From Flavobacteriaceae bacterium (GTDB lineage Bacteria > Bacteroidota > Bacteroidia > Flavobacteriales > Flavobacteriaceae): a stretch of DNA of 64,000 nucleotides. Below, piece by piece: positions 1 to 8,276 of this stretch. Numbering within the stretch: the stretch's first letter is position 1; each line of letters begins with the position of its first letter. Below the pieces are notes generated by a model. It was not told the DNA's origin. It did no database searches and saw only the letters and a program-made list of their open reading frames with translations. The position numbers and the translations under genes were made by a program. The DNA lies in contig CANGTQ010000005.1 of NCBI GenBank assembly GCA_947456955.1, positions 72,880 through 136,879 on the forward strand. Direction: 5' to 3'.

Positions 1-323
1 ACGGCTACATACAAATTGCCATCGGGTTGCAATATCGAAACATATTTGCCAGTAGTATCATCGGCTACTATAGATTGATCACAAGCAATACCTTTTTTTA
101 GAAAACTATCTTTTATATACAGTCCGTCTGCATCATTTCCGAAAGCCGTAATAATGGCCGGATTGACATCTAAAAGTGCTAAGTGCTGACCAATATTGCT
201 GCTTACACCTCCAATACTTATAGATTTTTGAGCCGGATTGGAAGAATTGGATACAATGTTATTCTCGCAGAAATACAATTCATCTACCAGTGATGCACCA
301 ATACATAATACAGATTTGTTCAT
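1..323 (-). CDS. PfkB-family carbohydrate kinase, C-terminal part outside window
   Basis: The reading frame starts at an ATG at 321-323 and runs off the left edge after 107 codons, so only the N-terminal third is visible. The translation begins MNKSVLCIGASLVDEL and contains a GGVSSNIG stretch and an ITAFGNDADG stretch. These are the N-terminal substrate-binding glycine motif and the G-x-D turn of the ribokinase/PfkB fold. The family phosphorylates sugars or nucleosides with ATP in the cytosol. The short lid segment followed by DGNLYVAV resembles pseudouridine kinases (PsuK), but the catalytic GAGD motif lies outside the window, so the substrate is not assignable. A TACATTTG box about 10 nt upstream of the ATG could be a promoter. 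Confidence 0.8.
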   Translation of the reverse strand, partial: MNKSVLCIGASLVDELYFCENNIVSNSSNPAQKSISIGGVSSNIGQHLALLDVNPAIITAFGNDADGLYIKDSFLKKGIACDQSIVADDTTGKYVSILQPDGNLYVA

Positions 324-636
324 AGAAACAAATGTAAATAAATTTGTGACGTATATTTCCCCTTGAAAAGTATCTTTTTTCGCCAACAAATAACTTACTT
401 ATTTTCAAAAAGATAACAAAATAATGCCTGATTTAAATTTTGAATCAAACATCACTTTTTTAATAAAGAATTGAACTAAATGAGGTTTTTTGGCTAATAC
501 TAATAAAAATCAATTACCTATTAAGAAATGATTTTACTTATAATAAATAAACAATTGTTGGCAAGACAAAACTTGAAAAACTCGAACCGTTTTTTGAAAT
601 GAACAATAGCAATTAATTTATAGTGAAATTTAAATT
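324..636. other. Intergenic region, no gene seen
   Basis: This is 313 bases of very AT-rich DNA between two minus-strand genes. I see no credible open frame, RNA gene or strong hairpin. Its left end probably holds the promoter of the PfkB-type kinase. The rest shows only A/T runs. Confidence 0.6.
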
Positions 637-1050
637 TTAATGGGGTAATCTATCCTTAAAAACACCATAAAGAAAAGTTCCGAGAATAGCACCAAATAAT
701 ATTAAAACAACACTCAAGAAACCTGAACCTAAAAGAATAAAGATTGGTCCCGGGCAAGCACCAACCATTGCCCAACCTAATCCAAAAAGGATACCGCCAA
801 TCCAATATCGTGCATTTCCTTTTTCTTTATCCTGAATATAAATTGGCTTGCCATCAATATCTTTCAATTTCTTTCTTTTTATAATCTGAAGACCTATCAA
901 TCCGGTAGCTATTGCTGTCATAATAATGCCATACATATGAAAGGATTGAAATTGAAACATTTCGTAAATTCGGTACCAAGAAACGGCCTCTGCTTTGGTT
1001 AAAACGATACCAAAGAAAAATCCAACAAGTAAATATTTTATAAAATTCAT
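637..1050 (-). CDS. DUF6691/YeeE-YedE family membrane protein (second half of a split sulfur transporter)
   Basis: A 137-residue membrane protein with about four hydrophobic segments. The hallmark is the GACPGP motif with Cys99 inside a membrane segment. In the YeeE/TsuA family such cysteines relay thiosulfate through the membrane. It lies 3 nt downstream of the gene at 1054-1611, which encodes the other half with its own cysteine motifs, so the two are co-transcribed and probably form one transporter. In many proteobacteria the two halves are fused in one roughly 350-residue protein. Uptake of thiosulfate or a related sulfur compound is inferred from the family. Confidence 0.85.
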   Translation of the reverse strand: MNFIKYLLVGFFFGIVLTKAEAVSWYRIYEMFQFQSFHMYGIIMTAIATGLIGLQIIKRKKLKDIDGKPIYIQDKEKGNARYWIGGILFGLGWAMVGACPGPIFILLGSGFLSVVLILFGAILGTFLYGVFKDRLPH

Positions 1051-1053
1051 AGT

Positions 1054-1611
1054 TTAAAAAAATAAGGGTAAAATATAATGCGACATAATCAAACCGCCAA
1101 TAAAAAATCCAATAACGGCTTTCAAAGAAGGTAATTGCAAATTACTCATTCCTGCGATTGCATGACCGGAAGTACAACCTCCAGCGTAACGCGATCCAAA
1201 ACCAATTAACAATCCGCCAATAAGTAAGATGACAATCATTTTTGGTGATTCAAATATTTGATTTCCAAATAATGTATCGGGTAATAATTTTCCATTTGGA
1301 GCATCAATTCCCATTGCGGATAATTGCTGAATAGTTTTTGGATTTATGTTTACATTAGAAACATCACTTAAAAAATTAACAGCCACATAGCCTCCAATCA
1401 TGGCTCCAACAACAACGACTAAATTCCAACGTTGTGATTTCCAATCCCAATCAAAAAAAGGAACTTTTTTCCCAACACCAGTCATAGCACATAAAGAGCG
1501 AAGATTGGAAGACATTCCGAAAACTTTTCCAAAATAATTGAGTAATAGCATTACAACGGCAATAAGAAAACCTGCTACCGACCAATGCCAAGTGTGAGTT
1601 AAGAGATTCAT
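1054..1611 (-). CDS. YeeE/YedE family transporter, first half
   Basis: A 185-residue integral membrane protein. It carries Cys41 in an RSLCAMTG context and a later GGCTSGHA motif near residue 145, the conserved cysteine motifs of the YeeE/TsuA thiosulfate channel family. The start is the ATG closest to a possible TATTTTTG promoter box at 1626-1633. The downstream gene at 637-1050 follows after 3 nt and supplies the second half of the fold. Nothing in the immediate neighbourhood (no rhodanese or persulfide dioxygenase in view) confirms the substrate, so thiosulfate transport is an inference from family motifs. Confidence 0.85.
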   Translation of the reverse strand: MNLLTHTWHWSVAGFLIAVVMLLLNYFGKVFGMSSNLRSLCAMTGVGKKVPFFDWDWKSQRWNLVVVVGAMIGGYVAVNFLSDVSNVNINPKTIQQLSAMGIDAPNGKLLPDTLFGNQIFESPKMIVILLIGGLLIGFGSRYAGGCTSGHAIAGMSNLQLPSLKAVIGFFIGGLIMSHYILPLFF

Positions 1612-1625
1612 AAAATATATTTTTA

Positions 1626-1633
1626 CAAAAATA
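1626..1633 (-). promoter_or_regulatory. Candidate -7 promoter box for the YeeE pair
   Basis: On the minus strand this reads TATTTTTG, matching the Bacteroidota TAnnTTTG -7 consensus, 15 nt upstream of the ATG. No clear TTTG -33 box was seen at the expected distance, so the call is weak. Confidence 0.35.
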
Positions 1634-1739
1634 GAAATTCATTTGAATTGGGTTTATAAACTATTGCTATAAATTGACTATTTTTGATTTACCTCTTTTT
1701 GCATGATAATTGTAAAAGAAAAAACAAAATGTATTTATC

Positions 1740-2195
1740 ATGAAAATCAAACTAATTTTAGTCTCAATTCTAATAGCAATAACCACCTCATCTTGCGTTA
1801 GTACAAAATCTACTTTAAAAAATGTAGATGACAATGCTCCAATTCCATCATTAACCCCAAACAACACTTTTGTATTAACTGAATACAGCAAAGACAAAAA
1901 GTATGGTTATGATCCTGATTATCCTATTAATGTTTTTTATAGAAACACTAAAGATGAAAACCTAAATGCTGAACGTTTTTTAAATGCTTTGGCCGGACCA
2001 AATGGCGAAAAGATAACCTTTTCCAAAATCGAAAGTTGCTGCCCGTTTCCTAGCAAAAGAACAGAAATTGGTGCCGGTTTTCTTGATGTGTATGAATTAA
2101 AATGGGAAGGAAAAACCGAGCCTTTGAAATTGTATGTAAACATTTATGAAAAAGGATATTTGCTTGTTCCTATTGGTCTTTCCATTAAAAAATAA
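1740..2195 (+). CDS. Small lipoprotein of unknown function upstream of kdsA
   Basis: A 151-residue protein with an N-terminal hydrophobic segment ending in a lipobox (ITTSSC, lipidated Cys19), so probably anchored in the inner or outer membrane. The mature part is hydrophilic with a CCPF pair near residue 100, and no enzyme fold is recognisable. It is followed 66 nt later by kdsA on the same strand. From memory, relatives in Flavobacterium are sometimes labelled 2-dehydro-3-deoxyphosphooctonate aldolase. Nothing in the sequence supports aldolase activity, and that label probably leaked from the adjacent gene. Function unknown. Confidence 0.75.
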   Translation: MKIKLILVSILIAITTSSCVSTKSTLKNVDDNAPIPSLTPNNTFVLTEYSKDKKYGYDPDYPINVFYRNTKDENLNAERFLNALAGPNGEKITFSKIESCCPFPSKRTEIGAGFLDVYELKWEGKTEPLKLYVNIYEKGYLLVPIGLSIKK

Positions 2196-2233
2196 CTTAA
2201 CATACTAGCTCCAAAAAATACTCAAAATATCCT

Positions 2234-2241
2234 TATATTTG
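2234..2241 (+). promoter_or_regulatory. Candidate kdsA -7 promoter box
   Basis: TATATTTG matches the Bacteroidota TAnnTTTG -7 box and lies 20 nt upstream of the kdsA ATG. It suggests kdsA has its own promoter in addition to any read-through from the lipoprotein gene. A -33 TTTG was not evident. Confidence 0.5.
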
Positions 2242-2261
2242 CGTGCTAAAAATAAAAAATC

Positions 2262-3080
2262 ATGAATCTAAATTTCATTCCACAAATAAAAAATACTGAT
2301 AGTGGAAATTTCTTCGTTCTTGCCGGCCCATGTGCTATTGAAGGAGAAGAAATGGCTATTAGAATAGCCGAAAAACTAGTTACAATTACAGATAAATTAC
2401 AAATACCATATATTTTTAAGGGTTCGTTTAAAAAAGCCAATCGCTCTAGAATTGATAGCTTTTCGGGAATTGGTGATGAAAAAGCACTAAAAATACTTCG
2501 TAAAGTTTCAGAAACTTTTCATATTCCAACTGTTACAGACATTCATACTAATGAAGATGCCGACAAAGCAGCGCAATATGTAGATGTTTTGCAAATTCCA
2601 GCTTTTTTAGTTCGCCAGACTGATTTAGTTGTAGCTGCGGCTAATACTGGTAAAACAGTAAATTTAAAAAAAGGGCAATTTATGAGTCCGGAAAGCATGA
2701 AACACGCAGTTCAAAAAGTGTTAGATTGCAACAATCAAAATGTAATGGTAACCGATAGAGGAAGTATGTTTGGCTACCAAGATATGATTGTTGATTTTCG
2801 TGGAATTCCTACTATGCAGCAATATGCAACAACTGTTTTAGATGTTACCCATTCTTTACAACAACCCAATCAAACGGCAGGCGTAACTGGCGGAAGACCT
2901 GATATGATTGAAACCATTGCCAAAGCCGGAATTGTTGTTGGCGTTGATGGCATCTTCATTGAAACCCATTTTGATCCTGCAAACGCCAAAAGTGACGGCG
3001 CGAATATGTTACATTTAGACTATTTTGAAGGCTTAATGACCCGATTGGTTGCCATCAGAAAAACAATCAATCAATTTTAA
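2262..3080 (+). CDS. kdsA: 3-deoxy-8-phosphooctulonate synthase
   Basis: A 272-residue cytosolic enzyme condensing phosphoenolpyruvate with arabinose-5-phosphate to Kdo-8-phosphate, the first committed step of the Kdo part of lipopolysaccharide. Diagnostic features are GPCAIE at residues 22-27, the phosphate-binding KGSFKKANRSR segment, QIPAFLVRQTDL and the DRGSMFGYQ loop in the second half. Length and motif order match the family throughout. It has its own TATATTTG box 20 nt upstream. The following gene starts 10 nt after the stop. Other lipid A/LPS genes in the window are lpxK (14766-15785) and lptG (27442-28527). Confidence 0.96.
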   Translation: MNLNFIPQIKNTDSGNFFVLAGPCAIEGEEMAIRIAEKLVTITDKLQIPYIFKGSFKKANRSRIDSFSGIGDEKALKILRKVSETFHIPTVTDIHTNEDADKAAQYVDVLQIPAFLVRQTDLVVAAANTGKTVNLKKGQFMSPESMKHAVQKVLDCNNQNVMVTDRGSMFGYQDMIVDFRGIPTMQQYATTVLDVTHSLQQPNQTAGVTGGRPDMIETIAKAGIVVGVDGIFIETHFDPANAKSDGANMLHLDYFEGLMTRLVAIRKTINQF

Positions 3081-3090
3081 TATTTAGCCA

Positions 3091-3951
3091 TTGAAAACTA
3101 TAATTTTATTTTTGTTAATGACACTTACTGTCTTAACACAAAACGTATATTCACAGGAACAACAAGTAAACCCAACTAAATATACCGCACATAATAAAGG
3201 TAAAATGTATATTTTTTGGGGTGGAAATCGCGAAAGCTATTCCAGTTCTGACATTCATTTTAAAGGAGACGATTATGATTTTACTTTATATGATGTTCAA
3301 GCACATGATAAAGCAAAAGGTTGGCATTTAGATTATGTCAATCCGGCACGAATGACCATACCGCAAACCAATCTTAGAATTGGTTATTTCATTAACGATC
3401 ACTATAACATTTCGATTGGATTTGACCATATGAAATATGTAATGACTCAAGATCAAATAGCACGAATTGGAGGCGTTGTTGGTAATTCTTATCCAGATTA
3501 TGCTGGTGTATATTTACCTTCTGGAAACAATACCATTGACCTAACTGATGGTGGTTTTCTTAAATTTGAGCATACCGATGGTTTAAATTATGTCAATACA
3601 GAGTTTTGTAGAGTTGATGATATTTCAAAGCTTTTTAAAATAAAAAATACGGATAAATTTCAAATAAATATTACTGAAGGTGTTGGTGGTGGATTTTTAT
3701 ACCCAAAAACAAATTCAACTTTACTTGGTAAAGAAAGACACGATGATTTTCATATATCCGGATTTGGAGTTTCTGCTAAAGCTGGATTAAACTTTACCTT
3801 TTTTAAATACTTCTTTGTTCAAACTGAATTAAAAGGAGGTTATATAAATATGAACGACATTAGAACTACAAATAGCCCATCTGATAAGGCTTCTCAAAGT
3901 TTTTTCTTCCTTCAAAAAATCATTGCTTTTGGTGGAATTTTCAAATTATAA
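3091..3951 (+). CDS. Secreted, probably outer-membrane beta-barrel protein
   Basis: A 286-residue protein beginning at a TTG, 10 nt after kdsA, with a signal peptide (hydrophobic run to about residue 20, then QEQQ). The mature part contains many alternating aromatic strands such as NLRIGYFINDHYNISIGFDH, a repeated glycine-aromatic pattern and a final strand ending in FGGIFKL, typical of a small outer-membrane barrel. No ATG lies close upstream, so TTG is preferred because it gives a complete signal peptide. I do not recognise a named family. Co-transcription with kdsA is suggested by the spacing, but a functional link to LPS is only a guess. Confidence 0.75.
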   Translation: MKTIILFLLMTLTVLTQNVYSQEQQVNPTKYTAHNKGKMYIFWGGNRESYSSSDIHFKGDDYDFTLYDVQAHDKAKGWHLDYVNPARMTIPQTNLRIGYFINDHYNISIGFDHMKYVMTQDQIARIGGVVGNSYPDYAGVYLPSGNNTIDLTDGGFLKFEHTDGLNYVNTEFCRVDDISKLFKIKNTDKFQINITEGVGGGFLYPKTNSTLLGKERHDDFHISGFGVSAKAGLNFTFFKYFFVQTELKGGYINMNDIRTTNSPSDKASQSFFFLQKIIAFGGIFKL

Positions 3952-4008
3952 ACTAAAATATTTAGTTACCTAGCTTTTTAATTGTATATAAATATGAAGC
4001 TTGCACAA

Positions 4009-5379
4009 CTAATCAATACCGTATTGATCAAACAAATACATTAACGAGGCCATGGTTGCGGCACCAAGTTCTAATTCTCTTTTATTAACCGCGTCAAAAG
4101 TGTCGTTAGCTGCATGATGGTAATCAAAATAGCGTTGTGAATCAGGTTGTAATCCAGCCTTTACAATTTTTTTTGAGGTTAACGGTTCAATATCTGAACC
4201 TGTTCCTCCTTTTACAAAATTATGAATCAAATAGGGTTCAAATAAATACTTCCAACTGTTAACTTTTTGGAAATTTGACTCATCACATTCAAAAGAAAAT
4301 CCTCTTGGCGAAAATCCACCAGAATCACTTTCTAGGGCAAATATGTGGTTCTCATTATTGAGTTTAGATACTTCTTCGTATTTCTTTCCACCTCTACCGC
4401 CGTTTTCCTCATTCATAAACAATACTACTCTGATGGTATTTTTGGGTTTATAATTTAGTTTTTTAAAACACTCTAGCACTGCCATACTTTGCACCACTCC
4501 AGCACCATCATCATGCGAACCATCAGCTAAATCCCAAGAGTCGAGATGTCCGCCAACGGTCATGATTTTTTCAGGATGAACCGAGCCCGTAATTTCACCG
4601 ATTACGTTATAAGAAAGCACATCAGTTAAAGTTTGACAAGAAAGCTTCATATAAAATTTCAGTTTGCTATTCTCTTTTAGTTTTTTACTCAATAACTCGG
4701 CGGCATTCGTACTTATAGCAGCTGTTGGGATATATTTATCCTTTGGTATATCACCATAACTTTGTGCACCCGTATGTGGAAAATCATCCAATCTAAAATT
4801 CATAGAACGAACTATTGTTCCCACCGCACCATATTTAGTAGCTTCTTTGGCACCATAATACCTTTGATCAACACATTTCCCATACGATTTAAAAGCATCA
4901 ATATTTTCAGGTTCAAAAGGCCGGTTGTAAAATATTATTTTCCCTTTTAACTTTTCTTCACCAAGAGTTTCAAGTTCTTTCAAACTTTTTACTTCTACAA
5001 CTTCAGCTGTTAAACCCGATTTTGAAGTTGCAATAGAACCACCAAGAGCACAAATTGGAATAGTTACTTTGGTTTTATTATCCATAAAATAAGCGGTTTC
5101 TTTTTCGCCTCTTAACCATTTTGGCACCATTACTTCCTGAAGATATACTTTGTCTAAACCTAAAGTTTCCAGTTGAGCTTTGACATAAGCTACTCCTTTT
5201 TCTGCGCCAACTGAACCTGACAATCGTGAACCAATTTTATTAGACAAATCATCTAACCATGAATAACATTTTGAATTTGTCAATGAAAAATTATAAATAT
5301 TCTTGAGCATTATTTGGTCGTTGCTTTGAGAATAAATAATTGATGTAAAAAACAAAATCGAGAAGGCAATTTTTTTCAT
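4009..5379 (-). CDS. Secreted M28-family zinc peptidase (carboxypeptidase Q-like)
   Basis: A 456-residue exported peptidase with a signal peptide (MKKIAFSILFFTSIIYSQS). A PA-like insert occupies the first half and the M28 catalytic domain the second. Metal and catalytic residues are visible: His278 and Asp280 in GGHLDSWD, Asp290 in HDDGAG, Glu324/Glu325 in NEENGG, Asp352 in ESDSGG, and a C-terminal His pair in YHHAANDTFD. This organisation matches carboxypeptidase Q/plasma glutamate carboxypeptidase-like enzymes that release amino acids from peptides outside the cytoplasm. It follows menC on the same strand with a 7-nt gap, so it may be transcribed with the men genes, but a role in menaquinone synthesis is not implied. 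Confidence 0.92.
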   Translation of the reverse strand: MKKIAFSILFFTSIIYSQSNDQIMLKNIYNFSLTNSKCYSWLDDLSNKIGSRLSGSVGAEKGVAYVKAQLETLGLDKVYLQEVMVPKWLRGEKETAYFMDNKTKVTIPICALGGSIATSKSGLTAEVVEVKSLKELETLGEEKLKGKIIFYNRPFEPENIDAFKSYGKCVDQRYYGAKEATKYGAVGTIVRSMNFRLDDFPHTGAQSYGDIPKDKYIPTAAISTNAAELLSKKLKENSKLKFYMKLSCQTLTDVLSYNVIGEITGSVHPEKIMTVGGHLDSWDLADGSHDDGAGVVQSMAVLECFKKLNYKPKNTIRVVLFMNEENGGRGGKKYEEVSKLNNENHIFALESDSGGFSPRGFSFECDESNFQKVNSWKYLFEPYLIHNFVKGGTGSDIEPLTSKKIVKAGLQPDSQRYFDYHHAANDTFDAVNKRELELGAATMASLMYLFDQYGID

Positions 5380-5386
5380 AATAACG

Positions 5387-6430
5387 CTATATTTTTTTAA
5401 TATTAAATTTCCAATCTATTTCTTTTCTATACCATAATTGACCTTGAAAAACTTCTAAAGGACAATCAAAATTATTGGTATATAAACTTCCGGTTCCTAA
5501 CCCTTGAGGCATCAAATTATTTTGCATAAAAGTAAATTGGGCGATTGCGTTCAAACCAACATTGCTTTCTAAAGCGGAAGTAATCCACCAACCTATATTT
5601 AATTTTTCAGCTATGGAAATCCATTCCAATGTACCACGAAAACCACCAACAAAACTTGGCTTCAAAACGATGTATTGCGGTCTGATTTTTTGAAGTAAAT
5701 TTTTCTTATCTTCAGCTGAAAAGACACCAATAAGTTCCTCATCTAAAGCTATAGGAATTTGGCTATTTTTACACAGTACTGACATCGTGTCAGTATGGTT
5801 TTTTTTGATAGGTTGTTCAATGCTATGAATTTCAAAACCAGTTATTTGATTAATTTTATTTAAAGAGTCATTTTCATTAAAAGCGCCGTTAGCATCAACT
5901 CGAATTTCGATAGTGTTTTCATCAAAATTAGCTCGAATAAAGCGCAACAAATCGATTTCTTTGTCAAAATCTATAGCACCAATTTTTAATTTTACACAAC
6001 TAAAACCTTGCGCAATTTTGTCTTCAATTTGGGTTTTCATGAAGGCTTCATCTCCCATCCAAACCAAACCATTTATCAAAATACTTTTGGTATTTTTTGT
6101 AAAATCTGAAGGAAATAAAACGAATGGATTTTCACTTTGCAATGACAAAAAAGCCATCTCTATTCCAAATTGAATTGATGGAAATTCGATTAATTCCTCC
6201 CAAAGTTTTTGTTCGCCGAGATGAATATTTTGACAAGTCCATTGTAATTTTTCTTCATAATCAGGTCGGTCATCTGCAGAAAGTCCACGCAAAATTCCGC
6301 ACTCGCCTATTCCTTTTTTATCGTCTTTTTCCAAGATAATAAACCAGGTTTCTTTATCGGTTAAAATACCTCTTGAGGTTCCGGAAGGGTTTTTAAAATG
6401 AAGTATGTATTTGAAGTAAGATGCTTTCAT
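5387..6430 (-). CDS. menC: o-succinylbenzoate synthase
   Basis: An enolase-superfamily enzyme of 347 residues dehydrating SHCHC to o-succinylbenzoate in menaquinone synthesis. The family signature is present: lysines in CVKLKIGA, Asp in RVDANGA, Glu in IEQPI, and the ALDEE segment, in the correct order. The start is placed at the ATG at 6430 (MKASYFKYIL), which aligns with family N termini; an ATG 42 nt upstream would add an unsupported 14-residue tail. It is part of a minus-strand run menB, menA, MBL hydrolase, menC, but separated from the hydrolase by a 156-nt repeat-containing gap. The acyl-CoA ligase menE often found next to menC is absent here. Confidence 0.92.
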   Translation of the reverse strand: MKASYFKYILHFKNPSGTSRGILTDKETWFIILEKDDKKGIGECGILRGLSADDRPDYEEKLQWTCQNIHLGEQKLWEELIEFPSIQFGIEMAFLSLQSENPFVLFPSDFTKNTKSILINGLVWMGDEAFMKTQIEDKIAQGFSCVKLKIGAIDFDKEIDLLRFIRANFDENTIEIRVDANGAFNENDSLNKINQITGFEIHSIEQPIKKNHTDTMSVLCKNSQIPIALDEELIGVFSAEDKKNLLQKIRPQYIVLKPSFVGGFRGTLEWISIAEKLNIGWWITSALESNVGLNAIAQFTFMQNNLMPQGLGTGSLYTNNFDCPLEVFQGQLWYRKEIDWKFNIKKI

Positions 6431-6455
6431 TGTAACCTGAATTGTTGTTGTTTTT

Positions 6456-6586
6456 AAATCACATAGAACCATAGATTTTTGAGATTTTCATAAAGACGCT
6501 TTGCTTTATATAGAATACAATAGACTATGTTTAAAATATATTTCTATACTATTTCTTATATACTGCGAATCTATGTGATAGAAAAA
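6456..6586. repeat. Inverted repeat of the ACATAGA...CATAGATTTTT type
   Basis: The left end reads AATCACATAGAACC followed by ATAGATTTTT, and the right end (6569-6582) reads AATCTATGTGATAG, so ATCACATAGA is repeated in inverse orientation about 100 nt apart. Similar sequence occurs at 26544-26570 and, as a short hairpin, at 47738-47760. It lies between the MBL hydrolase and menC. It may be a dispersed palindromic element or a mRNA hairpin. Confidence 0.55.
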
Positions 6587-7264
6587 TTAAAGCAAAATGC
6601 TTTCTCCAATATCTAAAAGCATTAAATCTTTTCCAGCATCAAAAAATTTCTTTTTGGCTTCATCGTGATTGATCACAATAAAACCAAACGTATCGTAATG
6701 ACAACCCAAAATCTTATCGCAATCGACAAAATCAGCAGCTATAATAGCATCTTGGACATCCATAGTGAAGTTATTTCCAATAGGGAAAATTACTAAATCT
6801 AGCTTTGTGCGCATTGGAATTAGTTTCATATCCATAGTAAGCGCTGTATCGCCAGAGATGTAGATATTTTTGTGCTCACCTTCGATTACAAATCCACCGG
6901 GACTCCCACCATAAGTACCATCAGCAAAGGAACTCGAATGCACTGCTGCAACATATTTTACTTTTCCAAAATCAAATTGCCAGCTTCCACCATGATTCAT
7001 AGGATGGTATTGAAAACCTTTATTACCATAATAAGTAGCAATTTCCCAATTGGAAACAATCACCGCATTAGTTCTTTTAGCAATTTCCTCAACATCTAAA
7101 GTATGATCTTGGTGCGCATGTGTAAGCAATATATAATCAGCTTTTATTTTATTGACATCAATGTTAACAGCTTTTTCATTAGCTGTAATAAAAGGGTCAA
7201 CAAGTATATGTTTCCCACTTACTTCAATTCCGATGCAAGCATGTCCGTAGAATGTAATTTTCAT
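6587..7264 (-). CDS. UPF0173-type metal-dependent hydrolase (metallo-beta-lactamase fold)
   Basis: A 225-residue cytosolic protein with the metallo-beta-lactamase motif LLTHAHQDH (HxHxDH) near residue 50, a downstream AAVHSSS segment, a Gly-Asp-Thr-Ala metal aspartate in ISGDTAL, and a C-terminal GCHYDTF histidine. It belongs to the UPF0173/UlaG-like branch whose substrate is generally unknown. The start is placed at the ATG at 7264 (MKITFYGHACI), because the 14-residue upstream extension is unlike the family. It starts 10 nt after menA on the same strand. The same order (menA, hydrolase, menC) recurs in Flavobacteria from my recollection, hinting at a menaquinone-related role that the sequence alone does not prove. 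Confidence 0.9.
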   Translation of the reverse strand: MKITFYGHACIGIEVSGKHILVDPFITANEKAVNIDVNKIKADYILLTHAHQDHTLDVEEIAKRTNAVIVSNWEIATYYGNKGFQYHPMNHGGSWQFDFGKVKYVAAVHSSSFADGTYGGSPGGFVIEGEHKNIYISGDTALTMDMKLIPMRTKLDLVIFPIGNNFTMDVQDAIIAADFVDCDKILGCHYDTFGFIVINHDEAKKKFFDAGKDLMLLDIGESILL

Positions 7265-7274
7265 ATCAAATAAA

Positions 7275-8198
7275 TTAAATATAATTAACCAACAAATCAG
7301 AAACAAAATAGATTAAACTCAAAGCCAGTAAAATTGAAAGAAAAAATGTGCTCAATGCCAATTTCTTTAACTCAGGATCCAATAGTTTTGGGTTTCTGTT
7401 TTTACCCACTCTGATTAGATGACCGGTTAACGGGAAATACGCGGCTACAAATAGGTACTGATCAAAGTGGAAATCATTTAAGTACGCAAAAGCAATAACC
7501 AAAACCATAGCCGAAATAACTAAAAAGTAATGGTATTTTTTTGCCCATTGGCCTCCTTTTTGAACAACTATCGTATTCTTTCCGGCCTTTCTATCGCTTT
7601 CTTCATCACGCATATTGTTTAAGTTTAAAACGCCAACACTCAAAAAACCAATCGCCGTTGCAGGCAATAATAACAGCCAATCTATTTCTTTTGAAAACAT
7701 AAAATACACTCCAAAAGTGCTTACCAATCCGAAGAAAATAAAAACAAAAAAATCTCCATAACCACGATACCCATAAGCACTATTCCCAACCGTATAACGA
7801 ATAGCTGATGCAATAGCTAAAATTCCCAAAAACAAGAAGACAAAAGAATAAAGCAGGTAACTTTCTTTAAAAGCAAAATAGATTAGTAAAATCGCGAAAA
7901 ACAAGGTGATTACAGAAGTTAAAATCATGGCATTTTTCATTGCAAATGGCGTAATCACCCCTTTTTGGATAGCGCGTTTTGGACCAACTCTGTCTTCGTT
8001 ATCCGTTCCTTTAATGCCATCACCATAATCATTGGCGAAATTGGAAAGTATCTGTAAACCCAATGTAGTTAACAAAGCAAAAAGCACTATATTCCAGTTG
8101 AACATTGCTTGTGACATAGCGTAAAAACTTCCGACTATAATTCCAGATACCGAGAGTGGCAACGTACGCAACCGTGCGGCTTCAATCCAGTGTTTCAT
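7275..8198 (-). CDS. menA: 1,4-dihydroxy-2-naphthoate polyprenyltransferase
   Basis: A 307-residue UbiA-superfamily integral membrane enzyme with about eight or nine membrane helices that attaches the isoprenoid tail to dihydroxynaphthoate. The two prenyl-diphosphate/Mg-binding motifs are clear: NDYGDGIKGTDNEDR near residue 55 and NNMRDEESDRKAGKNT near residue 190. It begins with MKHWIEAARLRTLPLS, as in other MenA proteins. It follows menB after 78 nt of short-repeat sequence and precedes the MBL hydrolase by 10 nt. Confidence 0.95.
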   Translation of the reverse strand: MKHWIEAARLRTLPLSVSGIIVGSFYAMSQAMFNWNIVLFALLTTLGLQILSNFANDYGDGIKGTDNEDRVGPKRAIQKGVITPFAMKNAMILTSVITLFFAILLIYFAFKESYLLYSFVFLFLGILAIASAIRYTVGNSAYGYRGYGDFFVFIFFGLVSTFGVYFMFSKEIDWLLLLPATAIGFLSVGVLNLNNMRDEESDRKAGKNTIVVQKGGQWAKKYHYFLVISAMVLVIAFAYLNDFHFDQYLFVAAYFPLTGHLIRVGKNRNPKLLDPELKKLALSTFFLSILLALSLIYFVSDLLVNYI

Positions 8199-8202
8199 TT
8201 TT

Positions 8203-8276
8203 GATATTAGATTTTAGATTATTGATATCAGATTCATTTTTTTACTGCCAACTGCAACTGAATACTGAAAACTAAT
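8203..8276. repeat. Short tandem-like repeats between menB and menA
   Basis: The gap contains two patches: copies of a TTAGATT/GATATTAGAT unit at 8203-8232, and copies of ACTG/AACTG units (ACTGCCAACTGCAACTG) at 8245-8272. They belong to the 7-8 bp repeat class seen at many gene junctions in this window. No terminator or promoter is evident. Confidence 0.45.

Noticed and set aside
6456..6586. Insertion sequence remnant between menC and the hydrolase
   Set aside because: There is no transposase fragment and no target duplication; only short inverted ends are present.
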